A DNA stretch of 64,000 nt from Rhododendron vialii (taxonomy: Eukaryota; Streptophyta; Magnoliopsida; Ericales; Ericaceae). Positions within the stretch are counted from its first letter, which is position 1. Each line of letters opens with the position of its first letter. Both the position numbers and the translations under genes were made by a program. The notes under the pieces were generated by a model that ran no database searches, had not been told where the DNA came from, and saw only the letters and a program-made list of their open reading frames with translations. The DNA lies in the NCBI RefSeq assembly GCF_030253575.1, contig NC_080564.1, forward strand, positions 24,762,001 to 24,826,000, in the 5' to 3' direction. Below are positions 48,246 to 60,226 of the stretch, piece after piece.

Positions 48246-49580
48246 CCAAGGATATTTTTGTCTAAAATAATATGAGTCAAAAGTTGATTCTAAAAATATA
48301 AATTTTACTAAAAATGGACATGTATACAAAAAGTTAAGAAGAATGGGCAAAATAGTAAAAATGCATGAAAGTCAAGAAAAAGGACTGAAATAAAGAAGGA
48401 ATATTTTTGTTAGGACTAAATTAAGTCCAAACCTACTTTTTAGGGCCATCCTAAAAATTCCCCAAAGTTTTTTCTAGTTAAGAAAAAAATTACTCCATCT
48501 ATCCCTTAATTCTTTTAAATTTGAGAATTTTAACTCTTTAACTTTTTAAGAAGACGTGCGCTACTGCATGTTTTAGAGTTAGAGTTGATATTTTAAAAAA
48601 TATTTTCGATTTTATATGTGAACTAGTATGTTTCTAAATATTTAAACACTTTCATTTGACTTTTTAAAGATGATTAATACTACTACTTTATAATTTTTAC
48701 CAAGTTTTAAGAAGACATCTTCGATTACAATGAGATGGGCTGGGCTCAGGTTGTTTGGGTTAGTTCAGCCCAAGTTGCACTGCAAGTTCCAGACCAATAT
48801 ACGAGGCCTAGTCCACGACCAGACCAATACCAGTCCAATCGTAAACCCCACCACTGTTGGTGTAAGAGTCCGATCTTCTCTGTTCTGAAAATTTGTGTGT
48901 TTCTGTGACGAGAAGTTTTCCCGTCATTCGATTGTGTTTTTTTTTTTCTTTTCATTTTTTTTTTGAAAAAAAAATTTTAACTAAAAAAATACTCATTACC
49001 CATATTTTCAATCATTACTATTTATTTATTACTCATATCTCTAATCATTATCCTCATTTGTCTCGCTACTTATTACCCCTACTTCCAATCATTAATCTTA
49101 CAAAAAATTTCTCAAAAATTCATTCAAACACAGCATCTATATTTCAAATTCAATGGCCATCATCGACACATAGATACAGGGGTTTGTTTTTCGGCACAGG
49201 CACAGAGGATTCTGCTGCTTCGGTGTAGGGTCACCAAGCTTGGAATCCAATGAGTAGTCTTCTCTTCACCGACAATGGAACCATTCTACCAGAAAAGTAG
49301 TAATGTAAAAATTTCGTCTTTGCAACTATATTCGTTCCTAATTCCAAACATTCCGTTCTATTTCATTAAAATATCGCTTATTTTATTCAAAGGAAAATTT
49401 TATTCATTGATTAGTAGGGGTATACAATTCCGACCAAACCCAAGAAAAACCTCACTTCTTCTACAGCTTCTGAACTGAACCCAACCCCCACCATTTTCCC
49501 ACTCCAAAACAACTACCCATTTGGGTACTTTCCTTTTCAAACGGTTTTATGCAAAACCCAGATGGGAATTTGATTTAGAT

Positions 49581-52500
49581 ATGAGGAGGTTAAATAGAAA
49601 TTCCGATGATCAACTCAGGGATCAGGGAAACGGCGCCGTTTCCCGGGCTCCGGAGACTAAATGTGGGTTGAATCCGATGAAGTCTATGGGGATTTTAGTT
49701 GCTTGCTTGATGCTTCTCTCGGTTGTCTTTTCAGTCTCTGTGATCCTGGAGGACCTTCCTTCTGAGAGTATTTGGTCAGGTGCCGAAGCTAGGGTTCTTC
49801 AAGTAAAACCTCAACTACAAGGTACTACTTTCAAATTTGATTTTTTATTTTTTTATCGCAATCAATTTCAGGGATTTTAAGAATGTCTTTAAATCATTGT
49901 ATATATATAAAAAAAGAGGATGTTTTCAGTGATTTTAGTAATGTCTTCAGCATCATTCTCGATTGGTTGGGAGCCTGTTTATGCATTGTGATTATGCATT
50001 GTCCAACATTTTCCGTTTGGGAGCTGCATTGTGAGAATGGATTCTCTCATAATGCATTTTGAAAACTACACTTTGGAGACTTTGGAGGCATAATATGAGA
50101 ATCAGCCTGGAGGAGCATTATCCTCCCAAACACTACTTTGTTGCAAAATCTATTCTGCACATAAACACTCTACCAGATTCATAATTTATTTTAACCACAA
50201 TCCAAAATAAAAAATACAAAAATAATTAGGCTCCCAAACAGGCCCTTAGTTTGGTTATATATAAAGACTGGAGTATTTTCCTGGGTCCTTAGTTTGGTTA
50301 TATATAAAGACTGGAGTATTTTAATTTTTCCTGGGTTTCTTCGCCAATGCAGTATTTTAATTTTTTATGGGTTTCTTCACTGATGCAGTATTTTTAAAAT
50401 TTTAATTTTTTTTTGGGTTTCTTCACAAATGCTGCATTGGTTTCTGTGATAGGTAAAATAACGTTTATTGTTATTTATGGCAGAAATCATGTTTTTTCAT
50501 TTCTGAGAATGTCTTTTCTCTCAGAAGAGGAAAAAAAATATTTTCCCAATGAAAATCACTGCATACATCCTCTACAAATGATTTGTAGCTTCTTTTCCGG
50601 CTTGCAAAGAAACCAAAGCCACAGCGCATCAGAGCATGGATCTCCCATGTGACCCTGATGTGGAGCACAATGGGACCCACCGAGATTATACTTGACGATT
50701 CGAGCCGATGAACATTTTGTAGACTTTAAAATGTTCATCGGCTATGCAAAAAATCAGGTTGATCAAATATCAGTATCCACCTACCTGAATGAAACATAAT
50801 TGTCATGCCCTTTCTAATATTCCAATACGATTTGATCAAGCTCTTATGGTCTTACCGATGTCCGAATAACCTAGTTTTTGGATCCTCTAGTGGGGTCGTG
50901 ACGGATCCCATTTTGCATCTCATATCACATGAGAGGATCTTGATCAAAAGCCGGAGGTTACGTGACACCTTATTTCTTTGAGGAAGCTGCCCCCTACCTG
51001 AGCTCCCACTTCAGTCAAGATTTGTGCTCATTATTATTCCAATTACATTGGTGGGCTAAAAACTATATCCTTCGTGTCATCTTGTACTTGTCCATAGTTA
51101 ATTTCTGAATTCCCTCGAGGGTCACCTAACAACTTTGTTAATAGTCTTTGGTAATTCCCAAACTCGAAAAATAGTTCTGCTGCTAATTTTCATAAACCAT
51201 TTAAACAGTAAGAGTGAGGGAAATAATCTATGAAACTTGCTGAGAATAGAAGTTGGCATGATCATGATTGTTAATGCTATCCTCTTTGGTGTACATATCT
51301 TATATGTTAGGTTGAGTTGTAACATCTTCCTTCTTTCGTTTTTGGTATCAATATCAACCATCACAAGTATTGCTCCTTGGCAAAATATCCTGAGGTTTGT
51401 TGAAGTAAAATTTAGCTTGAATCCCATCTTAGCAAGTATATAAGATCTTAAAACATCTATAGATTTTTTTGTAGTTTAGAATGTCCCATGTTCATTGGGT
51501 CACTGATATGGAAGTTGCTTCTTGTTTATACAGTGTAGCCAAAAGAATTACATGAAAAAAAATACAAACTGCAGTCTGTAATTTTTAGTACGTACTTTGA
51601 GTACATCGGGTGGAAGACTGAGGGATAGAAAGGGAGAGACAATACAGGATCAAACCCTAGGATCCACTAGGGGTCCTGAATCCACAAGGAGAATAGAGGA
51701 GTAAGAACTACGCTGCAGTGTGTATTATCATAGGGGGAAAACCACTCTGAACTTATAGGGGGTCTTGAATCCACAAAGGGAAGTCGAGAAGGGGGTGGAG
51801 GAGGAGGAAGGGATACCGAAACCATAGCCCTCCTACCAACTAGGGTTTCTCACATTTTCATGGGCTCTTTGAACCCTAGAAAACAGAACTACAAATTATC
51901 GTTAGGATCAATATATACGAATTACATTAGGCGTTAATCCTTCTCTTGCTGACCATCTCACTACTTTATGTATGGTTGTGCTTACTGAGGAACATTCACA
52001 TTTACGCTACGAGCTGTACAGTTAGGTTGAATGAATTCCGCGGGTCCTGAGGGATATTTAGATCTTTCCCGTTGTTGTGTTGTTTACTTGTTTCTAATGG
52101 TATTTCCTCCTTTAATGGAACCTAAGGGTTTTATGAACTGAAGGTTCGAATCTCTGGAAGATAGGTTTGACGAGTTTCTTTTCCTCTTGGTGCCTCATTT
52201 TATGTATTTTTTGGGGGACATTCTATTATATATTATTTGTTTGTGCTACTCTTGACATAATTTCAGATTATGAAGTCGCAAATTGTTCAGTTTCAAAACT
52301 GGTGTGGGATATAATGAGTTGGAGCTGTCCAACATTGTCTATATGTCTTGTGGATCTCGCTAATTTGCGGCTCACATCAAGACTGAAAAAGTGATATGAA
52401 ACTTATGGTTAACGGAAAAGTTTTTTTTATTCCTTACAGACAAGGTTACAAAGAACTTCAGGACACACGTTCTATGGATTATGATGTTATCAGTCTCACA

Positions 52501-54116
52501 ATTTCATATAAGCTTTCCTTCCCCTTTCAAACTTACTGAAGTTTTTAGACTGAGTACAGATCTATCATGATCTTCCGTGTTTACATACTAATTTCCTTAA
52601 AATGATGCAAGTAAAATTTAAAAAAAAAATCTATACTGTGTTTATAATAATCTTTTTCCTCTTAATGTTAGTTGTAGGTTCAGAAGATGATTCTCCCCAT
52701 GATGTCAAGGTGCCCGGAGATGAATTACTTGGTGGCCTTCTTACCAATGGATTCGATGAGAGATCTTGTCTTAGTAGGTACCAATCAGTGTTATACAGCA
52801 AGGCACTAACCCACAACCCTTCCCCTTACCTTATCTCCCGTTTACGAAGCTACGAAACTCTCCACAAACGCTGCGGACCCCATACAGAACCCTACAACAA
52901 AACCATAGAGCTACTTGCGTCTGGAAAACAAACGGGTCCATCTGATTGTAACTATGTTGTGTGGATATCCTTCAGTGGTTTGGGGAATAGGATACTAACC
53001 CTAGCTTCGGCGTTTCTTTATTCTCTCCTTACCAACCGGGTCCTACTTGTTGACCGTGGAGTAGATATCACTGATCTCTTCTGCGAACCGTTTCCAGATG
53101 TCTCGTGGTTACTCCCCACAGATTTCCCTCTTACTTCTCAGTTCAGTCATTTTGATCAGAAATCAGTTCACTGTTATGGGAATATGCTAAAGAATAATAG
53201 TTTAGCAGACTCGACTCTCCCCTTTGTTTATCTCCATCTGGTCCATGATTATGGCGATCACGATAAGCTTTTCTTCTGTGACCAAGATCAATCTTTTCTC
53301 AATAGAGTGCCCTGGTTGGTTATGAAAACGGATAACTACTTTGTCCCATCCCTCTTCTTAATCCCTTCTTTCGAGGAGGAACTGAGAAACCTCTTCCCGG
53401 AAAAGCAAACGGTTTTCCACTTCTTGGGTCGCTACCTCTTCCACCCAACAAATCAAGTGTGGGGCCTTGTTACCAGGTACTACCAAGCATATTTAGCAAA
53501 AGCGGATGAAAAAATAGGCATTCAGATCAGAGTCTTCGATACGGGTGTGGGCCCATTTCAGCATGTTTTAGATCAAATCCTCGCTTGTACCTTGAACGAA
53601 AATCTGCTACCCAAAATCAACCGACAAAAACATATTATCGGCACAGCCGGAAAGCAGAAGAGTAAAGCTGTACTGATGACGTCATTGAGCTCGGGATATT
53701 TTGAGAAAATCCGGGATATGTACTGGGAATATCCAACGACGACTGGGGACATTATAGGAATTTACCAGCCGAGTCATGAGGAGTATCAACAGACTGAAAA
53801 ACAGATGCATAACGTGAAGGCATGGGCAGAAATGTATCTTCTTAGCATGACTGATAAGTTGGTCACGAGCTCATGGTCTACTTTTGGGTATGTGGCTCAG
53901 GGTCTTGGAGGGTTGAAACCATGGATCCTCTACAAGCCTGAGAATTCGACAGCTCCTGATCCGCCATGTCAACGAGCCTTGTCAATGGAGCCTTGTTTCC
54001 ATGCCCCTCCCTTTTTTGATTGTAAGAAGAAGATTGGGGTTGACACTGGTGCACTTGTTCCTCATGTGAGACATTGTGAGGACATGAGTTGGGGTCTTAA
54101 GCTGGTTGATCATTAG
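49581..54116 (+). CDS. FUT1: Xyloglucan alpha-1,2-fucosyltransferase, FUT1-like (GT37)
   Basis: Predicted Golgi enzyme that transfers fucose from GDP-fucose to galactose on xyloglucan side chains (the Arabidopsis FUT1/MUR2 family). Two exons, 49581-49821 and 52678-54116, join in phase (CAA G|GT TCA) to give 559 residues. Exon 1 gives a short cytosolic tail, one membrane segment at about residues 36-56 (MGILVACLMLLSVVFSVSVIL) and the start of the stem. Exon 2 has the full GT37 domain: LLGGLLTNGFDERSCLSRYQ, WISFSGLGNRILTLASAFLY, LVDRGVDITDLFCEPF, VHDYGDHDKLFFC, FLGRYLFHPTNQVWGLVTRYY, GIQIRVFDTGVGPFQHVLDQ, TSSWSTFGYVAQGLGGLKPW and LVPHVRHCEDMSWGLKLVDH. The ATG at 49581 (MRRLNRNSDD) is the first in frame; the frame upstream starts only at a TTG. 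The 2.9 kb intron holds a small transposon. Other GT37 acceptors cannot be excluded. Confidence 0.93.
49969..50245. mobile_element. Small hAT-like element in the FUT1 intron
   Basis: About 277 bp beginning GGGAGCCTGTTTATGCATTG and ending GGCTCCCAAACAGGCCC. The ends share GGGAGCCT in inverted orientation, and internal words such as CATTGTGAGAATGGATTCTC recur in reverse. Typical of small non-autonomous hAT elements; the boundaries are approximate. Confidence 0.45.
50247..50335. repeat. Short tandem duplication in the FUT1 intron
   Basis: CTTAGTTTGGTTATATATAA and the next 20 or so bases, ending GGAGTATTTT, occur twice in a row with about 43-bp spacing. Confidence 0.8.
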
Positions 54117-55100
54117 AATGAATCATAACCATGCATGTTGTACGATAATTTTATTTCTTCTCGGCACGACAATCGGATGTGATGAGTTCTTGTAGTATTT
54201 TGGTAAAAGTAGGATAAGAAAACTCATGGATTTGTATTTTCATCATTTTTGTTCTGCTGTATGATGAGGGGGTATTTGAGCTTGCCTTGTGATCTGCTCT
54301 TGGTTGAGATTTGCAGGTGAGGAAGCTGACCAAACTTAACCATAGTTTAGAGCTTGTTAGTTTTGATCTTAAAACCAGCTGGATTAAGGTCTTGGCATCC
54401 TATAACTCTACGAAAACTATGCACCATGATCTTGAATTTTAGGCCAACAGACCTTCAGCCTAGTGGCATGGAGAGGGGCTTAAAAGTGCCCAATGGAGAG
54501 TGTCTAAGCTTTGAGCATACGGAGCTACGTTCAGCTTGGTGTTGTAATTTCACTTACTAACCCAGTAACGCTACATATGGCCAAAATAATCTTGAATTTG
54601 AGGTTATCGCAATAGGAATTTCAATTTCTGGTGCTTTCTGTTAGGAGGATAGGATGAATGACAGTGGATTTGGCTGGACTTGCATCTACAGCTGACACCA
54701 TTATTTATACCAAACAAACTACTAATAGCAAGAATTTACCAATCATATTCCTCACTTGGAAATCCATAGAGGGCAATCCCTTTCCTCACCTATTTCTCAG
54801 ACAGACTCAAGCTTTTCTTTATGCTGATATAAGTCCAGAAGCCTTCTTGCCTTTTGGCTTGAGCTTTTCTTTATACTGATAGGAGTCCGGAAGCCTTCTT
54901 GCCTTTAGGCTTGTGCTTATTGTATGTGCATGGCATTCCCCTATTGACAAGAAAATACAGAGGTTTATCCTCTTATGACAACCAAATTCCAGTTATATGC
55001 TAATGATAGGCACACAATGAGTACTCAGGTCAGCAACCATCTTGTCCATGAAGAACCCAAGAGAAGAGACTACTCTCCCCATAGAGTGTGTGTGGGTGTG

Positions 55101-55190
<90 letters not shown>

Positions 55191-55622
55191 CGTCTCGATT
55201 CGGAAGAAGAGAGAAGAAAAAGAAAAAACTAAGAGCTCTCTTATCTCTATCCTTGGTACACTTGCTTCCTGCTCCTTTTTCTTGTCAATTTTGTAGAAAT
55301 TTAAGGGCCAGTTAGTTGAATCTATGACAAGCCATTTTTTTTTTTAATTGAAAGCAAAAGATGATAGATCATGAAGAGATTTTGAAAACAAGTGGAGGAC
55401 AGCAAAGACTCAACTCAACAGATGAACTATATAACATTTCATAACAATGACTAAAGGGAGCTTTATCAAGTCAACATCATAAAAAGATGAACCATCATCG
55501 AGTCGATTATGTTCAAAATATCATGACACAGTCAAGCCAAGTCTCAGAAACAAAATGCACCACGTTTACTTCGATTCACGGCCAATAATCCAACACAGAC
55601 TAAATTTCACAGCCAGGTTCTA
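54117..55622. other. Spacer between converging FUT1 and PIN4 genes
   Basis: Holds both 3' untranslated regions. Contains a tandem duplication of about 57 bp (54807-54920; CAAGCTTTTCTTTATGCTGA and GAGCTTTTCTTTATACTGAT start the two copies) and a long GA microsatellite. No gene recognised. Confidence 0.5.
55103..55187. repeat. (GA)42 microsatellite
   Basis: 85 bp of uninterrupted GA, the longest simple repeat in the window, preceded by a short GTGTGTGTGG run. Open frames through it are just Arg-Glu repeats and not genes. Confidence 0.98.
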
Positions 55623-58600
55623 TCAATTCTTCCTTCCCTCGCTCAAGATGATGTGGTATCCATGTCTGTACCATAAAAAGCCATAACAAAGTCAATTGGA
55701 TCGACATGAACAACATAAGAAAAAGCTAAAACAAACGGGCAGTAGGAATGTGGAACAAATATAAGGATTAAAATACCATACGTTGATTTAAATGGTGCAC
55801 TAGTAACTCCAACAGGTGTGTTGAAGGCAACCTCCTGAAATGGTCCAGCCATCTTCCCTCGCGGAAACCAACCCAGGTCACCACCCTTCTTCCCTGATGG
55901 ACACTCTGAATATTCTGCTGCTATCTGGAAAAAAGACAGAAAGCAACACAGAGGTCAAGCTTAAAGGCTTCTTAAATGTTCCTCACACACTTGACCTATG
56001 TTACACAAGATTCATGTGGCAATTGCCCGACTCATTTATTTCTCATATCAAGGACACTTTTTTTTCTTTCCTTTTTCTATTCTCTATGGTAAATTGTGTT
56101 CGTGGAAGGCCATAGAGCATTTCATGAATACTATAAGGAGATGATTTTACATTAATTAACAACTAAACCTGAATACTTAAAGTATGATGTGTAAGTGAAT
56201 GCCCAACTAAAAAACGACGAACACGTATCCCATACACCCTTAATATCGATGTCCAATGGATACCTCATGTGGGTATCCAGAAGAGAACCACCAAGTGGCA
56301 CCTACCAGCAAACCCAATATCCCGCGGTAAGACATGGGAGCTCCTCTGGAATCATGACTCTTGCCCCATGCAAGCACCCTAGGCTTCATGGACCCCTATA
56401 TAGGGACCTCCTCCGTGGAATCCCCTAAACATAGCACTTGGTGACTCTTCACAACACCCCAAGTTGGGAACAGGGCCTGGGTAACTTGCTAGGGACCTAA
56501 GCTAAAGGAGGCATGGGGCTTGGAGGCTATAGTAAAGGAAATGTCAAGGCTCACCTTCATGAGAGGAGCTCCACCTTGACGCCATAGAGAGAAGGGCTCA
56601 CCTACGTCACCCGACATCTGAAACAACCGCGCCTTCGCAACATCCGGCTGACCAGCTCACATCTGGGAGCCTATATCATACCTACCACCTGCCACATGAT
56701 CCAGGCCTCCATATTTCACCCAAACCATGCCTAAGAGTTCCACGTGTGATACATAACACCAGTTCTGATAATGAGACCTAAAGAGAAACCACTTTAGCCC
56801 ATACCCCGTTGCAAATTAATGAGGGAGAGGCCACAGGCTGGCTTGCCCCTCCTCCAAGGCTCCTATATAAAGAGAAGTGACGCCTCATTAACGACGAGAC
56901 TTTGCATACTCACTTAACGCACGTATTCTCCACTCTCTCTCTCTCTCTGGCAGCCTTAAGCTCTCTCCTCCACCTCCGGGGGTCTCGAGCCTTTGTTGTC
57001 ACGTCCTCGGTTTTTAACATAAATAATAATAGCTTTCGATAAATGGAATCCGCACAATAATACAAGTATTACCCCAAAAGACATTTCTTAAACTATCGAG
57101 AGTACGATCAAGTATAAAAGTTTACAATTATGGCACTCCGGCCCCAAATTTTTAGAGATTAGTCAAAAGAGAGTCATTTTAGAGATTACATGATCTCCAA
57201 GTTAATGATCTCCAAGTTAAGAGACTGTATCGAAAATTTCAACTACATCTTCCAAAAGAGTTTCACAGAGGTATCAAAGTAATTCTTCCATATTAGCTTT
57301 CAAAATGAAGATGTCAGACATACACTGCAAGCACTCCATGCCAATGACCTTGAGAGGTATCTGAAAATGATAATAGGTTGAACTATACTAGCCCAGTAGA
57401 GAAACTTTACACAAGCTATATGAAAATGTGTTGAATTATGCACCAAGAGTTGATGAATTTCAATAGGCGATCATGAGGAACAAAGGGTCACCGCAATGAA
57501 CAAACAGACCACGACTATAGCGTTCTTGGCATCTTATAGATATTTCTAAATAAACTTGCTTCAATCTAAATAAATCTACAATAGATACTCGACCATTCCA
57601 TTACTCCTCATACTAATACCTCAATCTTTCTCGACTTCCCATTGACGTTTATCAAACTCTGTTTCCATAAAACTTCTATTTCTTTGATTGCAAATAATTT
57701 AGAGAAATACAAAACCCATACGGGTCAAGCTCCGTTGATTCGAGCTTGAATACCGGAGTCCGTTGATTCGCTCAAGAATACCGGAGGATTTTCAATAAAA
57801 ATCATCTTTCCAAAATCTTTATAAAAATCAACCACATATCCATTTCTCAATATTCGCACATTAATCCACATATCATCAATCTCTACTTTCACATGTATCG
57901 CGCGTGGTTCAGTCATCTCACCGAATGTCCATGGTGATACCTGTTCAGTTTCAGCCCAGTCATCTCACCATTTCCGTTGTTTTATCGAAAGGTAATACCC
58001 ATAGTGTCCAGCCCGGTCATCTCACCCCCGAGTGGTGATACCCGTAATATCCAGCCCGGTCATCTCACCACCGAGTGGTGATACCCGTAGTGTCAAGCCT
58101 CGTCATAATCACATATCGATTGATCAATCACAATTCAAAGTATTTCAAACAATCAACCATATCATAGCATTGACTATTAAATAAATAAACGCCTTTCCCC
58201 CTACGTATATCTCAATACCCTAAGTAACGTACCAACCCATGGCAACTCTATGACATACTACCCACCAGTATCGATACTTAGAACTCATGGAACGAGGACC
58301 AAAGAAATTTAGAAAGATTAACGAGACGAATCATGAGGACTCGAATTACTATGCTACCTTTCGGATCACTAGACAGGCTCTCTCCTACTGATTATACTCA
58401 TTACAACACCTCGCATAGCCTACGGTACTCCTAAACAACCTTACGGTACACCTTCCATTTACGACGATACTAAGTTTATGTTTAACGAGTGTCTCGGGAA
58501 TGAGAACAATCAATAAGTCATTGGAGGTCGAGCAATCAAGTTTGGAGATGGTTTAATGATGTTTAAGAGGTGTCAGTAATGATCGGGGGTCCAAACAATG

Positions 58601-60226
58601 AAGTTTAGAACAAAAGCTGCAAAACTGTCCCTAAACAATTGGTATCGATACCAGTCAAAATGGTATCGATACCAGAGGGCTTAAAAATGTTCCAGACGCA
58701 ACGGTATCGATACCACAGATCAGTTCGAGTAGATTTTCTGTAAATTTTCAAGGGCAAGCTCAACAACAAAACACAACGATCCATGGCACGATTAAGCACA
58801 TAAATCACTCATAAACACATAGAATGAGCAAGAAATCCCTAAGTTTAGAAGTTCCAATGTGAGATCAAACGAGCAATAGCTCCGCAAGCTTGAACGAATT
58901 GAAATACGCCTCCCCAAGCTCAACCCTCCGAGATACGAGCCCGATAACGCGAATAGAAGGCAAATGGAAGATTGATACTCAAGGGTTTTGAGTTTGGGGT
59001 GTGAATTTGGGTGGTGGAATGAGAGAGGGGGAGAGGAGCCGAGCCGAGAGAGAGGGAGAGATAGGGAGAGTAGAGAGAGAAGAGATTTGGGATTTTAATC
59101 CCCTACACTCTCACACACCCATATATATACTAGCACAAACATAAATTACACTTACATCCCTCAACTAACAATCTTCCCACATTAACCCCAAATCATATAA
59201 ACCCAAAAAGATTCCACATTTATTCAATATTCCAACATTAATAAAACTTTTAAATAATTTCTGAAAATACGGGTCTCTACATTTGTAGTGCCCGCCATAA
59301 TCCCAGAGTGCAACCTCAGGTACTCTTCCCACTCCTCATACTCACCTCATAAATTTTCAAGACCATGGAAAACCGATCTTGACTTAACATTCTCTTCAAT
59401 ATAACAAATGGAGGAGACAACCATTCATGCACATAATCAGGGTTAGTTTGTTTGAATGACCAACATTTCTTAAGGTGGTTATTTAACAACTGTAACACTA
59501 TTCTACTCCGACTTTTAAGAGATCATCTTTATTTAGGACATTTCAGAAGGCTTAAAAACGTTGAAGTAGTAATGTGAAATGAATGTTAAGAAAAGAAAAG
59601 GCTAATTTGAATTGATGAACACCTTGGATGCCTCAATAGAAATGACAAAATATGAATGAATCAGGTTCATTGAGCGGGGTAATTGAGACACTTGAATGAT
59701 CACACGTCCATGGCAAAAACAAAAGAGTCGAGTTATTCCCTAAGTTTTCAAACCAGCAATTCCAACCGGCCCAAACTTAATCTCCACTACTTACAAATTT
59801 GACACTAATTGAGTTCAAAACTAATAAATCATCCAAAAACAAGGGATAATGTAAGAGGAAATCACTTTGGCAAACTCAGCTGGTGGAACCTTGTCTCCAT
59901 TACTAAGCCAGCCATCTTGCAACTTCTTGTAGGCTTCATTAATCTTCCCTTGTTTCTCGCATAAGATATGCCTTGCTACAAACAAATAAAAAATATGGAC
60001 AATTAGGACACTAAACAAACTGGATCAATTGTAGTTAAAAAAAGCATTGAAGCTCCGGGAAACAGAATAAGGGGAAGAAACAACCTTTGACATATGTGCA
60101 GGTGCCAAGCCCATCTGCCTTTGCAGCTTTTCCCTTACCCTTTGAAGCACTATCATCACTTGCACCCGCTGCCTGTTTTCCCTTGCCCTTCCCTCCTGAC
60201 TCCTTTGCTTTGGCGTCCTTACCCAT
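55623..60226 (-). CDS. PIN4: Parvulin-type peptidyl-prolyl isomerase, PIN4 (Par14) family
   Basis: Small rotamase that speeds cis-trans isomerisation of peptide bonds before proline; the PIN4/Par14 family lacks the WW domain of PIN1 and is nuclear or nucleolar in animals. Four coding exons agree in phase: 60085-60226, 59866-59975, 55782-55924, 55623-55665, giving 145 residues (the Arabidopsis and human homologues are of similar size). The first 45 residues are Lys/Gly-rich (SGGKGKGKQAAG, SASKGKGKAAK), like the nucleic-acid-binding tail of Par14. The parvulin domain follows: ARHILCEKQGKINEAYKKL, YSECPSGKKGGDLGWFPRG, MAGPFQEVAFNTPVG and THGYHIILSEGRKN, with the fold's conserved histidines in RHIL and YHII. 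An acceptor CAG|AAGTCTG 14 bases before the ATG and a donor AAAG|GTAAAT near 62117 suggest a leader intron. The 3.9 kb second coding intron carries a solo LTR. Confidence 0.92.
56864..56870 (+). promoter_or_regulatory. TATA-like box in an older LTR-like sequence
   Basis: CTATATAAAG followed by a pyrimidine-rich CTCTCTCTCT stretch about 70 bases on looks like the promoter and transcript start of an old LTR (roughly 56190-56996, resuming after 59286), into which the solo LTR inserted. No internal retrotransposon genes are visible, so this is tentative. Confidence 0.35.
57908..58110. repeat. 43-bp tandem repeat in the solo LTR
   Basis: Units starting CAGCCCGGTCATCTCACC and containing GAGTGGTGATACCCGTA recur at 58009 and 58052, with diverged units before (57952) and after. 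Confidence 0.8.
58641..58714. repeat. Three copies of the palindrome GGTATCGATACC
   Basis: The perfect 12-base palindrome GGTATCGATACC occurs at 58641-58652, 58662-58673 and 58703-58714, within the solo LTR; two of the copies are flanked by T and A, which extends the palindrome to TGGTATCGATACCA. Confidence 0.9.

Larger units (their letters stand above)
43489..49580. other. Spacer between RPE and FUT1, rich in gene fragments and repeats
   Basis: The two genes are divergent, so both promoters are in this 6 kb. It holds a degenerate CGGAAGTT-type repeat (44210-44490), a 160-bp-spaced duplicated segment (45812-46050), a cellulose-synthase-like fragment (46099-46292) and a long array of an 11-mer (46430-48245). 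CT-rich leader-like sequence lies at about 45600-45660. I see no intact gene. Confidence 0.5.
56997..59281 (-). mobile_element. Solo LTR of a Ty3/gypsy-type retrotransposon, in a PIN4 intron
   Basis: A 2285-bp unit beginning TGTCACGTCC and ending GGTCTCTACA, flanked by a perfect 5-bp duplication TTTGT (56992-56996 and 59282-59286). The TG/CA ends and target duplication mark a single LTR left after recombination between the two LTRs of a full element. On the minus strand it reads TGTAGAGACC...GACGTGACA, so its end resembles that of the full element at 21606-30213; the two LTRs are otherwise different. It contains a 43-bp repeat (57908-58110) and three GGTATCGATACC palindromes. Confidence 0.88.

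Noticed and set aside
49521-49580. Upstream extension of the FUT1 frame
   Set aside because: It begins at TTG, not ATG; the first in-frame ATG is at 49581.
54975-55315. Three overlapping frames through the (GA)42 tract
   Set aside because: Simple-sequence translation; all three frames are open because the repeat has no stop codons.
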